Assembly (NCBI GenBank): GCA_019415705.1
Contig: DXYS01000088.1
Coordinates: 1-12,286, forward strand
Direction of reading: 5' to 3'
Length of the DNA: 12,286 bases
DNA from: Bacteroidales bacterium
GTDB taxonomy: Bacteria; Bacteroidota; Bacteroidia; Bacteroidales; Muribaculaceae
The notes under the pieces were generated by a model. The model ran no database searches, had not been told where the DNA came from, and saw only the letters and a program-made list of their open reading frames with translations. The translations under genes and the position numbers were made by a program. Positions 6,439-12,286 of this stretch are shown here, piece after piece. Within the stretch, counting starts at the first letter, position 1. Every line of letters starts with the position of its first letter.

Positions 6439-6828
6439 TTAAACTCTTCTGCGTTTGGGAGGACGACATCCGTTGTGGGGCAGCGGCGTAACGTCGATAA
6501 TCTCTGTTACTTCGATGCCTGCGCCATGGATGGTGCGGATAGCTGATTCGCGGCCGTTGCCGGGACCTTTGACATAGGCTTTGACTTTGCGGAGGCCAAG
6601 GTCGAAAGCGACTTTAGCACAATCCTGAGCGGCCATCTGGGCTGCATAGGGAGTGTTTTTCTTGGATCCGCGGAAACCCATCTTGCCTGCCGATGACCAA
6701 GAGATGACCTGGCCCTCGCTGTTGGCTAAGCACACGATAATGTTGTTGAAAGACGAGTGAACGTGAAGCTGGCCTTCAGCGGTAACTTTAACGTTTCTCT
6801 TCTTTGCTGCGACTGTCTTTTTTGCCAT
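6439..6828 (-). CDS. rpsK: 30S ribosomal protein S11 (uS11)
   Basis: The 129-residue protein matches S11 throughout: GQLHVHSSFNNIIV (18-31), SAGKMGFRGSKKNTPYAAQMAA, VKGPGNGRESAIRTIHGAG, and the ending DVTPLPHNGCRPPKRRRV. S11 binds 16S rRNA on the 30S platform and shapes the mRNA exit site. Asn119 followed by Gly120 in PHNGCR is the position that becomes isoaspartate in E. coli S11, so the same modification is possible. The gene starts 9 bases after the rpsM stop. It is followed by the unusually long non-coding gap before rpsD. Confidence 0.98.
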   Translation of the reverse strand: MAKKTVAAKKRNVKVTAEGQLHVHSSFNNIIVCLANSEGQVISWSSAGKMGFRGSKKNTPYAAQMAAQDCAKVAFDLGLRKVKAYVKGPGNGRESAIRTIHGAGIEVTEIIDVTPLPHNGCRPPKRRRV

Positions 6829-6837
6829 AGTAGTTTA

Positions 6838-7218
6838 TTATTTAGTAGCTTTCTTCTTGTTAGCAACGGTTTTCTTGCGGCCCTTGCGGGTGCGGGCGTT
6901 GTTCTTGGTCGACTGTCCGCGTACGGGGAGACCGATGCGGTGACGGATGCCACGATAGCAACCGATATCCATCAGGCGTTTGATGTTAAGCTGGATTTCG
7001 CTGCGGAGGTCACCTTCGACTTTGTAGTCTGCGCCGATAACTTCACGAACGGCTGCAGCCTGTGCGTCTGTCCAGTCTTTGACTTTGATGTTTTCGTCAA
7101 CGCCGGCTTTTGCGAGGATTGATTTGGCTGCGCTGCGACCGATGCCGAAGATATAGGTCAAGGCGATTTCACCTCTTTTGTTCTGGGGGAGGTCAACTCC
7201 CACGATTCTTACTGCCAT
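6838..7218 (-). CDS. rpsM: 30S ribosomal protein S13 (uS13)
   Basis: The 126-residue protein is a complete S13: MAVRIVGVDLPQNKRGEIAL at the start, the helix-two-turn-helix region around YIFGIGRSAAKSILAKAGV (about 23-41), and the tail signature GIRHRIGLPVRGQSTKNNAR (about 94-113). A very basic C-terminus (TRKGRKKTVANKKKATK) follows, which reaches the P-site tRNA in known ribosomes. S13 lies in the head of the 30S subunit and forms bridges to the 50S. It opens the alpha-operon part and starts 37 bases after the rpmJ stop. A TATTTTTG at 7241-7248 upstream resembles a -7 box but has no -33 box. Confidence 0.98.
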   Translation of the reverse strand: MAVRIVGVDLPQNKRGEIALTYIFGIGRSAAKSILAKAGVDENIKVKDWTDAQAAAVREVIGADYKVEGDLRSEIQLNIKRLMDIGCYRGIRHRIGLPVRGQSTKNNARTRKGRKKTVANKKKATK

Positions 7219-7255
7219 AAATTACGTATTATTTTTTCTGCAAAAATAATAAAAA

Positions 7256-7372
7256 TTATCCTTGACGTTGTTTGTACTTGGGATTTTTCTTGTTAATCAC
7301 ATAGAGACGACCCTTGCGGCGGACAATCTTGCTGTCCGGGGTGCGTTTTTTTACTGAGGCTCTAACTTTCAT
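7256..7372 (-). CDS. rpmJ: 50S ribosomal protein L36 (bL36), cysteine-free form
   Basis: A 38-codon frame starts with ATG at 7372 and ends with TAA at 7256. The product begins MKVRASVKKRTPDSKIVRRK and continues GRLYVINKKNPKYKQRQG, which matches L36 along its full length (the usual size is 37-38). In zinc-binding L36 proteins three cysteines and a histidine form a ribbon. Here the cysteine positions are occupied by Thr, Ser and Asn (RTPDSK, VIN), and the usual KHKQRQG is KYKQRQG, so all four zinc ligands are lost. L36 binds 23S rRNA in the large subunit. It lies between infA (20 bases upstream) and rpsM (37 bases downstream), the standard place. Confidence 0.95.
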   Translation of the reverse strand: MKVRASVKKRTPDSKIVRRKGRLYVINKKNPKYKQRQG

Positions 7373-7392
7373 ATCTTTTAGTGTTTTTTTGA

Positions 7393-7611
7393 TTATTTGT
7401 ATCGGAATGCAATGCGTCCTTTTGACAGGTCATAGGGCGACATCTCGACGCGCACTTTGTCTCCGGGCAGGATTTTAATATAGTGCATGCGCATTTTGCC
7501 TGAGATGTGTGCTGTGATTTCGTGTCCGTTTTCCAACTCGACACGGAACATTGCGTTAGAGAGGGCTTCTACGATTGTGCCGTCTTGTTCGATTGCTGAT
7601 TGTTTTGCCAT
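7393..7611 (-). CDS. infA: Translation initiation factor IF-1
   Basis: The 72-residue product is a single OB-fold S1-like domain: MAKQSAIEQDGTIVEALSNA, then MFRVELENGHEITAHISGKM, then RMHYIKILPGDKVRVEMSPYDLSKGRI. This is the exact length and motif order of bacterial IF-1, which occupies the A site of the 30S subunit during initiation. The start at 7611 was chosen because MAKQ is the conserved IF-1 beginning; an in-frame ATG at 7662 would add 17 unrelated residues that overlap map. It begins 4 bases after the map stop codon and is followed by rpmJ after 20 bases, which suggests tight co-translation. Confidence 0.97.
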   Translation of the reverse strand: MAKQSAIEQDGTIVEALSNAMFRVELENGHEITAHISGKMRMHYIKILPGDKVRVEMSPYDLSKGRIAFRYK

Positions 7612-7615
7612 ATAA

Positions 7616-8404
7616 TTAGTTGTCTGAGAATCTATCGGGTATAGCCTGATGGATATAATCAAAGGTTGTCATGACTTCCGTGCGGTCGTCAATGATGGCG
7701 AGCGTGTGCTCGTAGTGTGCCGATGCACGGTGGTCTTTTGTGCGGCAAGTCCATCCGTCACGGTCAATGACGATGTTACGTGAGCCGAGATTAATCATCG
7801 GTTCGATGCATATACACATACCGTTGCGCAGAACGGGACCTGTGCCGCGGCGACCGTAGTTGGGCACTTCGGGCGACTCGTGCATATGACGTCCGATACC
7901 ATGACCGCACATCTCGCGCACGACCGAGTAACCGCGGCGCTCGCAGTAGGTCTGCACAGCGTTGGCGATATCGCCGACACGATGGCCGGCGCGGGCGGCG
8001 TCAATGCCGACTTGCAGCGACTCTCTGGTTGTGACGCAGAGACGGCGGAGCTCGTCTGATATCTCGCCGACGGCAAATGTGTAACAGCTGTCACCCATGA
8101 AACCGTCTTTTTCGACGACTGTATCAATGCCTATGATGTCGCCTTCACGCAAAGCGTAGTTTGACGGGAATCCGTGGACGACCGTGTCGTTGACCTCGAT
8201 GCACAGCGTGCCGGGAAAACCTTCATAGCCCAGACAGGCGGGCCGACCGCCATTGTCGTGAATAAATTCACGGGCAATGGTGTCGAGCCGCAGTGTTGTC
8301 ACTCCGGGAGCAATCCATCGGGCGACTTCGCCGAGCGTCCGGCTCACAAGGTCTGTGGCCGCACGCATCTGATTGATTTCTTCCGGTGTCTTGAGATAGA
8401 TCAT
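7616..8404 (-). CDS. map: Methionine aminopeptidase, type I
   Basis: The 262-residue enzyme removes the initiator methionine from nascent proteins in the cytoplasm. It has the pita-bread fold motifs with all metal ligands: Asp94 (GIDTVV), Asp105 (GDSCYTF), His168 (CGHGIGRHMHESPEV), Glu201 (CIEPM) and Glu232 (YEHTLAI), plus the substrate-binding His77 (VVHGFPS). There is no N-terminal SEC-C or zinc-finger extension, so it is the short type Ia form as in E. coli (264 residues). The start at 8404 gives MIYLKTPEEINQMR, the usual beginning. It follows secY after 35 bases and is nearly joined to infA. In Bacillus adk sits between secY and map; here it does not. Confidence 0.97.
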   Translation of the reverse strand: MIYLKTPEEINQMRAATDLVSRTLGEVARWIAPGVTTLRLDTIAREFIHDNGGRPACLGYEGFPGTLCIEVNDTVVHGFPSNYALREGDIIGIDTVVEKDGFMGDSCYTFAVGEISDELRRLCVTTRESLQVGIDAARAGHRVGDIANAVQTYCERRGYSVVREMCGHGIGRHMHESPEVPNYGRRGTGPVLRNGMCICIEPMINLGSRNIVIDRDGWTCRTKDHRASAHYEHTLAIIDDRTEVMTTFDYIHQAIPDRFSDN

Positions 8405-8439
8405 TAAATCAGTCTAATTGTTTTAGCTTGTCTATTTTA

Positions 8440-9789
8440 TCAATAGCCTTGGCCGGTGGTGCGGCCTTTGATTTTGCCTTCTTTCATCAGGCCGTCATAG
8501 TGGTGCATCATCAGGTGTGACTCTACCTGCTGGAGTGTGTCGAGGACGACACCCACCATAATCAGCAATGATGTGCCTCCGAAGAACTGTGCGAAGTTCT
8601 GGCTGATGCCGAAGAAACGGGCAAAAGCGGGGAGGATGGCAACAATGCCGAGGAAGAGTGAGCCGGGAAGTGTGATGCGCGACATGATGGCATCGAGATA
8701 TTCGGCTGTCTTGGTGCCGGGTTTTACACCGGGGATGAATCCGTTGTTGCGCTTGAGGTTCTCGGCCATCTCGGTGGGACGCACGGTGATGGCAGTGTAG
8801 AAGTATGTAAACGCTACGATGAGGATAAAGAAGACAGCGTTATACCAGAAGCTGTTGATATCGGTGAATGCCTGCAGGAATCCGCTCTCTCCGCCACGGA
8901 AACCGGCCAATGTCATCGGGATGAACATGATCGCCTGAGCAAAAATGATAGGCATGACGCCGGCGGCATTGACTTTGAGGGGGATATACTGGCGGGCGCC
9001 GCCATACTGGCGGTTGCCGACGATGCGCTTGGCATACTGCACGGGCACTTTGCGTGTGCCCTGTACGAGCAGGACGGCACCGACTGTGACAGCAAACAGC
9101 AGGATAATCTCGACGATAAACATTACCAGACCGCCCTGACTGCCGGATGTACCGGGCAGACGCGAGGTAAACTCATAGAAGAGTGCTCCCGGGAGACGGG
9201 CGATAATGCCGACGAGGATGATGAAAGAGATACCGTTGCCGATACCGCGATCGGTGATGCGTTCACCGAGCCACATGATAAACATCGAGCCGGCGGCAAG
9301 GATGATGGTCAGATAGAGTGTGGTCCAGAAGCCGAAGCTCATGACCATACCGTTGGCGGCGCTGTTGACCTGCACCTGCAGGTTAACAAGGTAGGCGGGA
9401 GCCTGCAGAACGAGAATCAGCACGGTCAGATAACGTGTGTACTGATTCATCTTCTGACGGCCGGACTCACCCTCGCGCTGCATCTTCTGGAACGAAGGGA
9501 GAATCATGCCGCAGAGCTGTATCACGATTGAAGCCGTGATATAGGGCATGATACCCAGCGCGAAGATAGATGCCTGAGAGAAGGCGCCACCCGAGAACAT
9601 ATCGAGAAGCTGCATCAGACCGCTCTTGTTGGTAAACGAAGCGAGGGCGTCGATGTCGCTGGGCGAAATGCCCGGCAGGACAACGTAGCAACCCAGGCGG
9701 TAAACGAGTACCAGCAGGAGGGTGATGAGGATGCGGCGACGCAGTTCCTCGATTGTCCAGATGTTTTTTAAAGTTTGAACGAGACCCAT
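8440..9789 (-). CDS. secY: Protein translocase channel subunit SecY
   Basis: The 449-residue protein is the pore of the SecYEG translocon in the inner membrane. Hydrophobic segments are consistent with ten transmembrane helices, the first near 19-40. Recognisable motifs include GIMPYITASIVIQL in TM2 (79-92), GERITDRGIGNGISFI (165-180), VPVQYAKR (238-245) in the cytoplasmic loop before TM7, and the large cytoplasmic loop ENLKRNNGFIPGVKPG (333-348) that contacts the ribosome and SecA. TM10 is near 408-428, followed by a short basic C-terminus. Length matches the family (E. coli 443). It begins 5 bases after the rplO stop, so it is translationally linked to the ribosomal genes as in the spc operon of most bacteria. 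No irregularity is seen. Confidence 0.98.
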   Translation of the reverse strand: MGLVQTLKNIWTIEELRRRILITLLLVLVYRLGCYVVLPGISPSDIDALASFTNKSGLMQLLDMFSGGAFSQASIFALGIMPYITASIVIQLCGMILPSFQKMQREGESGRQKMNQYTRYLTVLILVLQAPAYLVNLQVQVNSAANGMVMSFGFWTTLYLTIILAAGSMFIMWLGERITDRGIGNGISFIILVGIIARLPGALFYEFTSRLPGTSGSQGGLVMFIVEIILLFAVTVGAVLLVQGTRKVPVQYAKRIVGNRQYGGARQYIPLKVNAAGVMPIIFAQAIMFIPMTLAGFRGGESGFLQAFTDINSFWYNAVFFILIVAFTYFYTAITVRPTEMAENLKRNNGFIPGVKPGTKTAEYLDAIMSRITLPGSLFLGIVAILPAFARFFGISQNFAQFFGGTSLLIMVGVVLDTLQQVESHLMMHHYDGLMKEGKIKGRTTGQGY

Positions 9790-9794
9790 TGTCG

Positions 9795-10241
9795 TCAGAT
9801 TTTATTGATTGATCCTCCGGCAGCCTCGATAGCGGCCTGTGCGGCAGCCGAGAAGGCGTTGGCCTCGACAGCGACTGCGCGTGTCAGGGCTCCGTTAGCA
9901 AGGATTTTGACGAGTTGGTTGCGGTTGATATAACCGGCTGCACGAAGTTCCTCGATGCCGATTTTTGTGAGATTCTTCTCTGCGGCGAGGGCTTCTATCA
10001 GGTCGAGATTGATAGCTTTATAGTCTTTACGGCTGATATTCTTGAAACCGAATTTGGGGAGACGACGCTGAAGAGGCATCTGACCGCCTTCGAAACCGAT
10101 TTTGCGGCTATAGCCTGAACGCGATTTTGCTCCTTTGTGTCCGCGGGTCGATGTGCCGCCTTTGCCGGAGCCGGGACCGCGGCCGATACGGGTGGAGCGT
10201 TTAACAGATCCTACGGCGGGTTTTAAATTACTTAAATCCAT
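9795..10241 (-). CDS. rplO: 50S ribosomal protein L15 (uL15)
   Basis: The 148-residue protein is a complete L15: MDLSNLKPAVGSVKRSTRIG, the glycine- and basic-rich GRGPGSGKGGTSTRGHKGAKSRSG extension (20-43) that threads into 23S rRNA, and GFEGGQMPLQRRLPKFGF (49-66). A globular C-terminal half follows, ending FSAAAQAAIEAAGGSINKI. L15 acts late in large-subunit assembly. It lies 12 bases after rpmD and 5 bases before secY. Confidence 0.98.
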   Translation of the reverse strand: MDLSNLKPAVGSVKRSTRIGRGPGSGKGGTSTRGHKGAKSRSGYSRKIGFEGGQMPLQRRLPKFGFKNISRKDYKAINLDLIEALAAEKNLTKIGIEELRAAGYINRNQLVKILANGALTRAVAVEANAFSAAAQAAIEAAGGSINKI

Positions 10242-10253
10242 AGTTGCGATGTG

Positions 10254-10433
10254 TTATGCGTTTGTCACTTCGACGAGGTGACGTACTTTGTTAACCATAC
10301 CGATCACACTGGGAGTGTCTTCTTTGATGACAGTGTGATTCATTTTTTTGAGGCCGAGTGCGTCGAGTGTGCGTTTCTGCACAGCCGGGCAGTTGATACG
10401 GCTCTTTATCTGTTTGATTTTGATTTGTGCCAT
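10254..10433 (-). CDS. rpmD: 50S ribosomal protein L30 (uL30)
   Basis: A 59-codon frame runs from ATG at 10433 to TAA at 10254. The product starts MAQIKIKQIKSRINCPAVQK, continues RTLDALGLKKMNHTVIKEDT, and ends PSVIGMVNKVRHLVEV and TNA. It has the L30 ferredoxin-like pattern: the KIKQIKSRI strand, TLDALGLKKMN helix, and a terminal MVNKVRHLVEV helix. It is the usual length (E. coli 59) and lies in the usual place between rpsE and rplO, 26 bases after rpsE. L30 binds 23S rRNA on the large subunit. Confidence 0.97.
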   Translation of the reverse strand: MAQIKIKQIKSRINCPAVQKRTLDALGLKKMNHTVIKEDTPSVIGMVNKVRHLVEVTNA

Positions 10434-10459
10434 TTCTTGTGAACGTTTTAGCTGTTGGA

Positions 10460-10978
10460 TTAACCTTTGAATACCTGTTCGACAGAAATGCCGCGGTTCT
10501 GAGCGACGATGGCGGGCGAACGCATTTCGTCGAGAGCGGCGATTGTGGCTTTGACGAGGTTGTGGGGGTTAGACGAGCCTTTTGATTTGGCGAGCACGTC
10601 AGTGATGCCCACGCTCTCGAGCACAGCACGCATGGCACCACCGGCTTTCACACCCGTACCGTGAGATGCGGGTTTGAGGATGATGCGCGAGCCGCCGAAT
10701 TTGGCAATCTGCTCGTGAGGGATTGTGCCTTTGTGGACGGGCACTTTGATGAGGTTTTTCTTGGCAGCCTCAACGCCTTTGGCGATAGCGGCCTGTACTT
10801 CGTTGGCCTTGCCAAGACCCCAGCCGACAATGCCGTCTCCGTTGCCTACGACGACAATGGCTGCAAAGGTGAATGTGCGGCCGCCCTTGGTTACTTTAGT
10901 CACACGGTTGATAGCGACGAGGCGGTCTTTGAGCTCGAGATCGTTTGTGGTCTTTACGCGGTTGTTTCTTTTTGCCAT
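10460..10978 (-). CDS. rpsE: 30S ribosomal protein S5 (uS5)
   Basis: The 172-residue product has the double-stranded RNA-binding-like N-terminal domain (about 15-80: ELKDRLVAINRVTKVTKGGR, then GNGDGIVGWGLGKANEV). The C-terminal domain runs from about 90 to 160 (IPHEQIAKFGGSRIILKPAS, GTGVKAGGAMRAVLE, GSSNPHNLVKATIAAL). S5 contributes to translational accuracy and mRNA unwinding at the entry channel. Length is close to E. coli (167). The KVTKGGRTFTF loop, where spectinomycin-resistance changes lie in E. coli, looks like the normal sequence. It starts 9 bases after the rplR stop. Confidence 0.98.
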   Translation of the reverse strand: MAKRNNRVKTTNDLELKDRLVAINRVTKVTKGGRTFTFAAIVVVGNGDGIVGWGLGKANEVQAAIAKGVEAAKKNLIKVPVHKGTIPHEQIAKFGGSRIILKPASHGTGVKAGGAMRAVLESVGITDVLAKSKGSSNPHNLVKATIAALDEMRSPAIVAQNRGISVEQVFKG

Positions 10979-10987
10979 AGTCTTTGA

Positions 10988-11329
10988 TTAGAATTTGAGA
11001 CCGCCGTTGCGCGCAGCGTCTGCCAGTGATTTAACACGACCGTGGAAGAGATATCCGTTACGGTCAAAAACTACCTCGGTGATGCCGGCCTCAAGGGCTT
11101 TCTTGGCGATAGCTTCGCCGACCTGTGCGGCGATTTGTGTCTTATTGCCTTCGGCGATGCCTTTTGATGATGAAGAGACAAGTGTCACGCCGGCCAGATC
11201 GTCGATGAGCTGCACATAAATCTGTTTGTTGCTGCGGAAGACGGTCATGCGGGGACGTGCTGCAGTGCCGGAGATTTTGCCGCGGATGCGGGTTTTGATT
11301 TTGTTTCTACGTTGTATCTTAGATATCAT
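10988..11329 (-). CDS. rplR: 50S ribosomal protein L18 (uL18)
   Basis: The 113-residue product is a complete L18, which carries 5S rRNA into the large subunit. It has the basic N-terminus ISKIQRRNKIKTRIRGKISG, the strand RPRMTVFRSNKQIYVQLIDD, and the ending VVFDRNGYLFHGRVKSLADA and ARNGGLKF. The start at 11329 is preceded by AAGGAAATCATC. The AAGGAA looks like a Shine-Dalgarno sequence at the right distance, an exception in this window. It begins 16 bases after rplF. Confidence 0.97.
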   Translation of the reverse strand: MISKIQRRNKIKTRIRGKISGTAARPRMTVFRSNKQIYVQLIDDLAGVTLVSSSSKGIAEGNKTQIAAQVGEAIAKKALEAGITEVVFDRNGYLFHGRVKSLADAARNGGLKF

Positions 11330-11345
11330 GATGATTTCCTTTTAC

Positions 11346-11906
11346 TTATTTTGCACCAGCGGTTTTACCAGATTTGCGACGGATAACCTCGCCGACAAAC
11401 TTGATACCTTTGCCCTTGTAAGGCTCGGGCTTGCGGAGTGAGCGGATTTTTGCGCACACTTGGCCGAGAAGCTGTTTGTCGTCGCTCTCGAGGATGATGA
11501 GAGGATTCTTGTTGCGTTCGCTCTTTGCCTCAACCTTAACCTCGGCGGGGAGTTTGATATATATTGCGTGAGAGAAACCGAGTGAGAGCTCGAGGACTTG
11601 TCCTGTCGCTGTGGCACGATAACCTACGCCTACTAATTCCATTTCCTTGCGGTAGCCTTCAGACACACCGACAACCATGTTGTGGATAAGAGCGCGGAAG
11701 AGGCCGTGCTGCGCGCGGTGCTCGCGGTCGTCGCTCGGACGGGTGAGTGTGACATGTCCGTCGGCCACTGCTACGTGGATATCGGGATTGACAATCTGTG
11801 TGAGTGTGCCTTTGGGGCCTTTGACGGTGACGGTGTTGGTCTTTTCATCAACCTTTACTTCCACACCGGCGGGGATTGCGATGGGTGCTTTACCTATTCT
11901 TGACAT
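11346..11906 (-). CDS. rplF: 50S ribosomal protein L6 (uL6)
   Basis: The 186-residue product has the two repeated L6 domains: domain 1 from MSRIGKAPIAIPAGVEVKV to about residue 80, domain 2 from about 90 with VGVGYRATATGQVLELSLGF. The signature PEPYKGKGI (160-168) is near the C-terminus, followed by KFVGEVIRRKSGKTAGAK. L6 binds the sarcin-ricin loop region of 23S rRNA and is needed for late assembly. Length is slightly above E. coli (177). It begins 24 bases after the rpsH stop and precedes rplR in the normal spc order. Confidence 0.98.
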   Translation of the reverse strand: MSRIGKAPIAIPAGVEVKVDEKTNTVTVKGPKGTLTQIVNPDIHVAVADGHVTLTRPSDDREHRAQHGLFRALIHNMVVGVSEGYRKEMELVGVGYRATATGQVLELSLGFSHAIYIKLPAEVKVEAKSERNKNPLIILESDDKQLLGQVCAKIRSLRKPEPYKGKGIKFVGEVIRRKSGKTAGAK

Positions 11907-11930
11907 ATTCTATAGATTTTAGCCGGTTGA

Positions 11931-12286
11931 TTAATATACGTAACAGAGTACTTCGCCACCGATTTTGAGGTCTGATGCCTTTTTGTTTGTCATCACACCT
12001 TTTGATGTCGAGAGGATGGCGATGCCCAGTCCGTTGAGGACACGGGGCATGTCTTTATAGCCTGTATACTGGCGCAGACCCGGACGAGAGACGCGGCGCA
12101 GGCCTTTGATGGCGTTGACGCGGTCTACGGGGTCATACTTGAGGGCGATTTTGATTACGCCTGCGGGGGTCTCACCCTCTATAAACTTATAGTTAAGTAT
12201 ATAGCCTTGTTCAAAGAGAATCTTTGTAATCTCTTTTTTCAAGTTTGAGGCCGGGATCTCGACAACACGGTGGTTGGCTTTGATCG
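11931..12286 (-). CDS. rpsH: 30S ribosomal protein S8 (uS8), 5' end beyond the window
   Basis: The frame reaches the right edge without a start. The visible part begins IKANHRVVEVPASNL and continues KKEITKILFEQGYILNYKF; the C-terminus is GVMTNKKASDLKIGGEVLCYVY. By comparison with the roughly 131-residue Bacteroidales S8, about 14 N-terminal residues plus one base of a codon are missing (the MTDPIADYLTRLRNA part). A TTG at 12242 is an internal leucine (SNLKKEI), not a start. S8 binds the central domain of 16S rRNA and represses spc-operon translation in E. coli; the site for that would lie upstream of this window if conserved. Confidence 0.97.
   Translation of the reverse strand, partial: IKANHRVVEIPASNLKKEITKILFEQGYILNYKFIEGETPAGVIKIALKYDPVDRVNAIKGLRRVSRPGLRQYTGYKDMPRVLNGLGIAILSTSKGVMTNKKASDLKIGGEVLCYVY

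Noticed and set aside
7241..7248. TATTTTTG (minus strand) before rpsM, resembling a -7 promoter box
   Set aside because: There is no TTG at the required 19-21 bp upstream, and the stretch is simply AT-rich. An internal alpha-operon promoter is not supported.
7393..7662. Longer IF-1 frame starting at 7662
   Set aside because: The extra 17 residues are not IF-1-like and overlap the end of map. The conserved MAKQ start is at 7611.
12240..12242. TTG as a start codon for S8
   Set aside because: The reading frame continues upstream with conserved S8 sequence (HRVVEVPASNL), so this is an internal leucine codon.
2513..12286. Possible undescribed system, mobile element or CRISPR array in the operon region
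   Set aside because: Every gene is a recognised core gene of full expected length. No transposase, integrase, direct-repeat array, tRNA or attachment-site structure was seen.

Overview
The window looks like core chromosome of a member of the Bacteroidales. The closest fit by eye is Muribaculaceae (S24-7): the V4 part of the 16S rRNA, the Bacteroidota-type promoters (TTTG, 19-20 bp, TAnnTTTG), the near absence of Shine-Dalgarno sequences, and the protein sequences (cysteine-free L36, long-tailed L17, S8 ending in CYVY) all agree. The family assignment is from recognition, not from a tree.

Layout: 1-808 is the 5' half of a 16S rRNA gene on the minus strand, running out of the left edge. The region 809-1422 is the divergent control region. 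It holds two tandem rRNA promoters on the minus strand (P1 near 1176-1207, P2 near 1041-1072), a transcribed leader, and a plus-strand promoter at 1375-1405. The only plus-strand gene, 1423-2310, encodes a secreted DUF1460-family (NlpC/P60-type) peptidoglycan amidase and ends in its own terminator. It converges on eno (enolase, 2513-3802, minus), which has its own terminator at 2457-2492 and its own promoter at 3869-3899.

The rest, 12286 down to 4030 on the minus strand, is one long run of translation genes in the order rpsH (cut by the right edge), rplF, rplR, rpsE, rpmD, rplO, secY, map, infA, rpmJ, rpsM, rpsK, rpsD, rpoA, rplQ. This is the spc operon joined to the alpha operon, with map and infA between secY and rpmJ and no adk. 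It ends in a strong multi-hairpin terminator at 3921-3988. Gene spacings are 4-40 bp except for a 290-bp structured gap between rpsK and rpsD, which is the best candidate for a regulatory RNA here (possible S4 autoregulatory leader).

The genes supply ribosome assembly (S4, S5, S8, S11, S13, L6, L15, L17, L18, L30, L36), initiation (IF-1), transcription (RNA polymerase alpha), N-terminal processing (methionine aminopeptidase) and protein export (SecY). All genes except the amidase point leftward, including the 16S. I found no mobile element, CRISPR array, tRNA, pseudogene or frameshift, and no new defence or metabolic system. The findings concern control sequences and small protein peculiarities.
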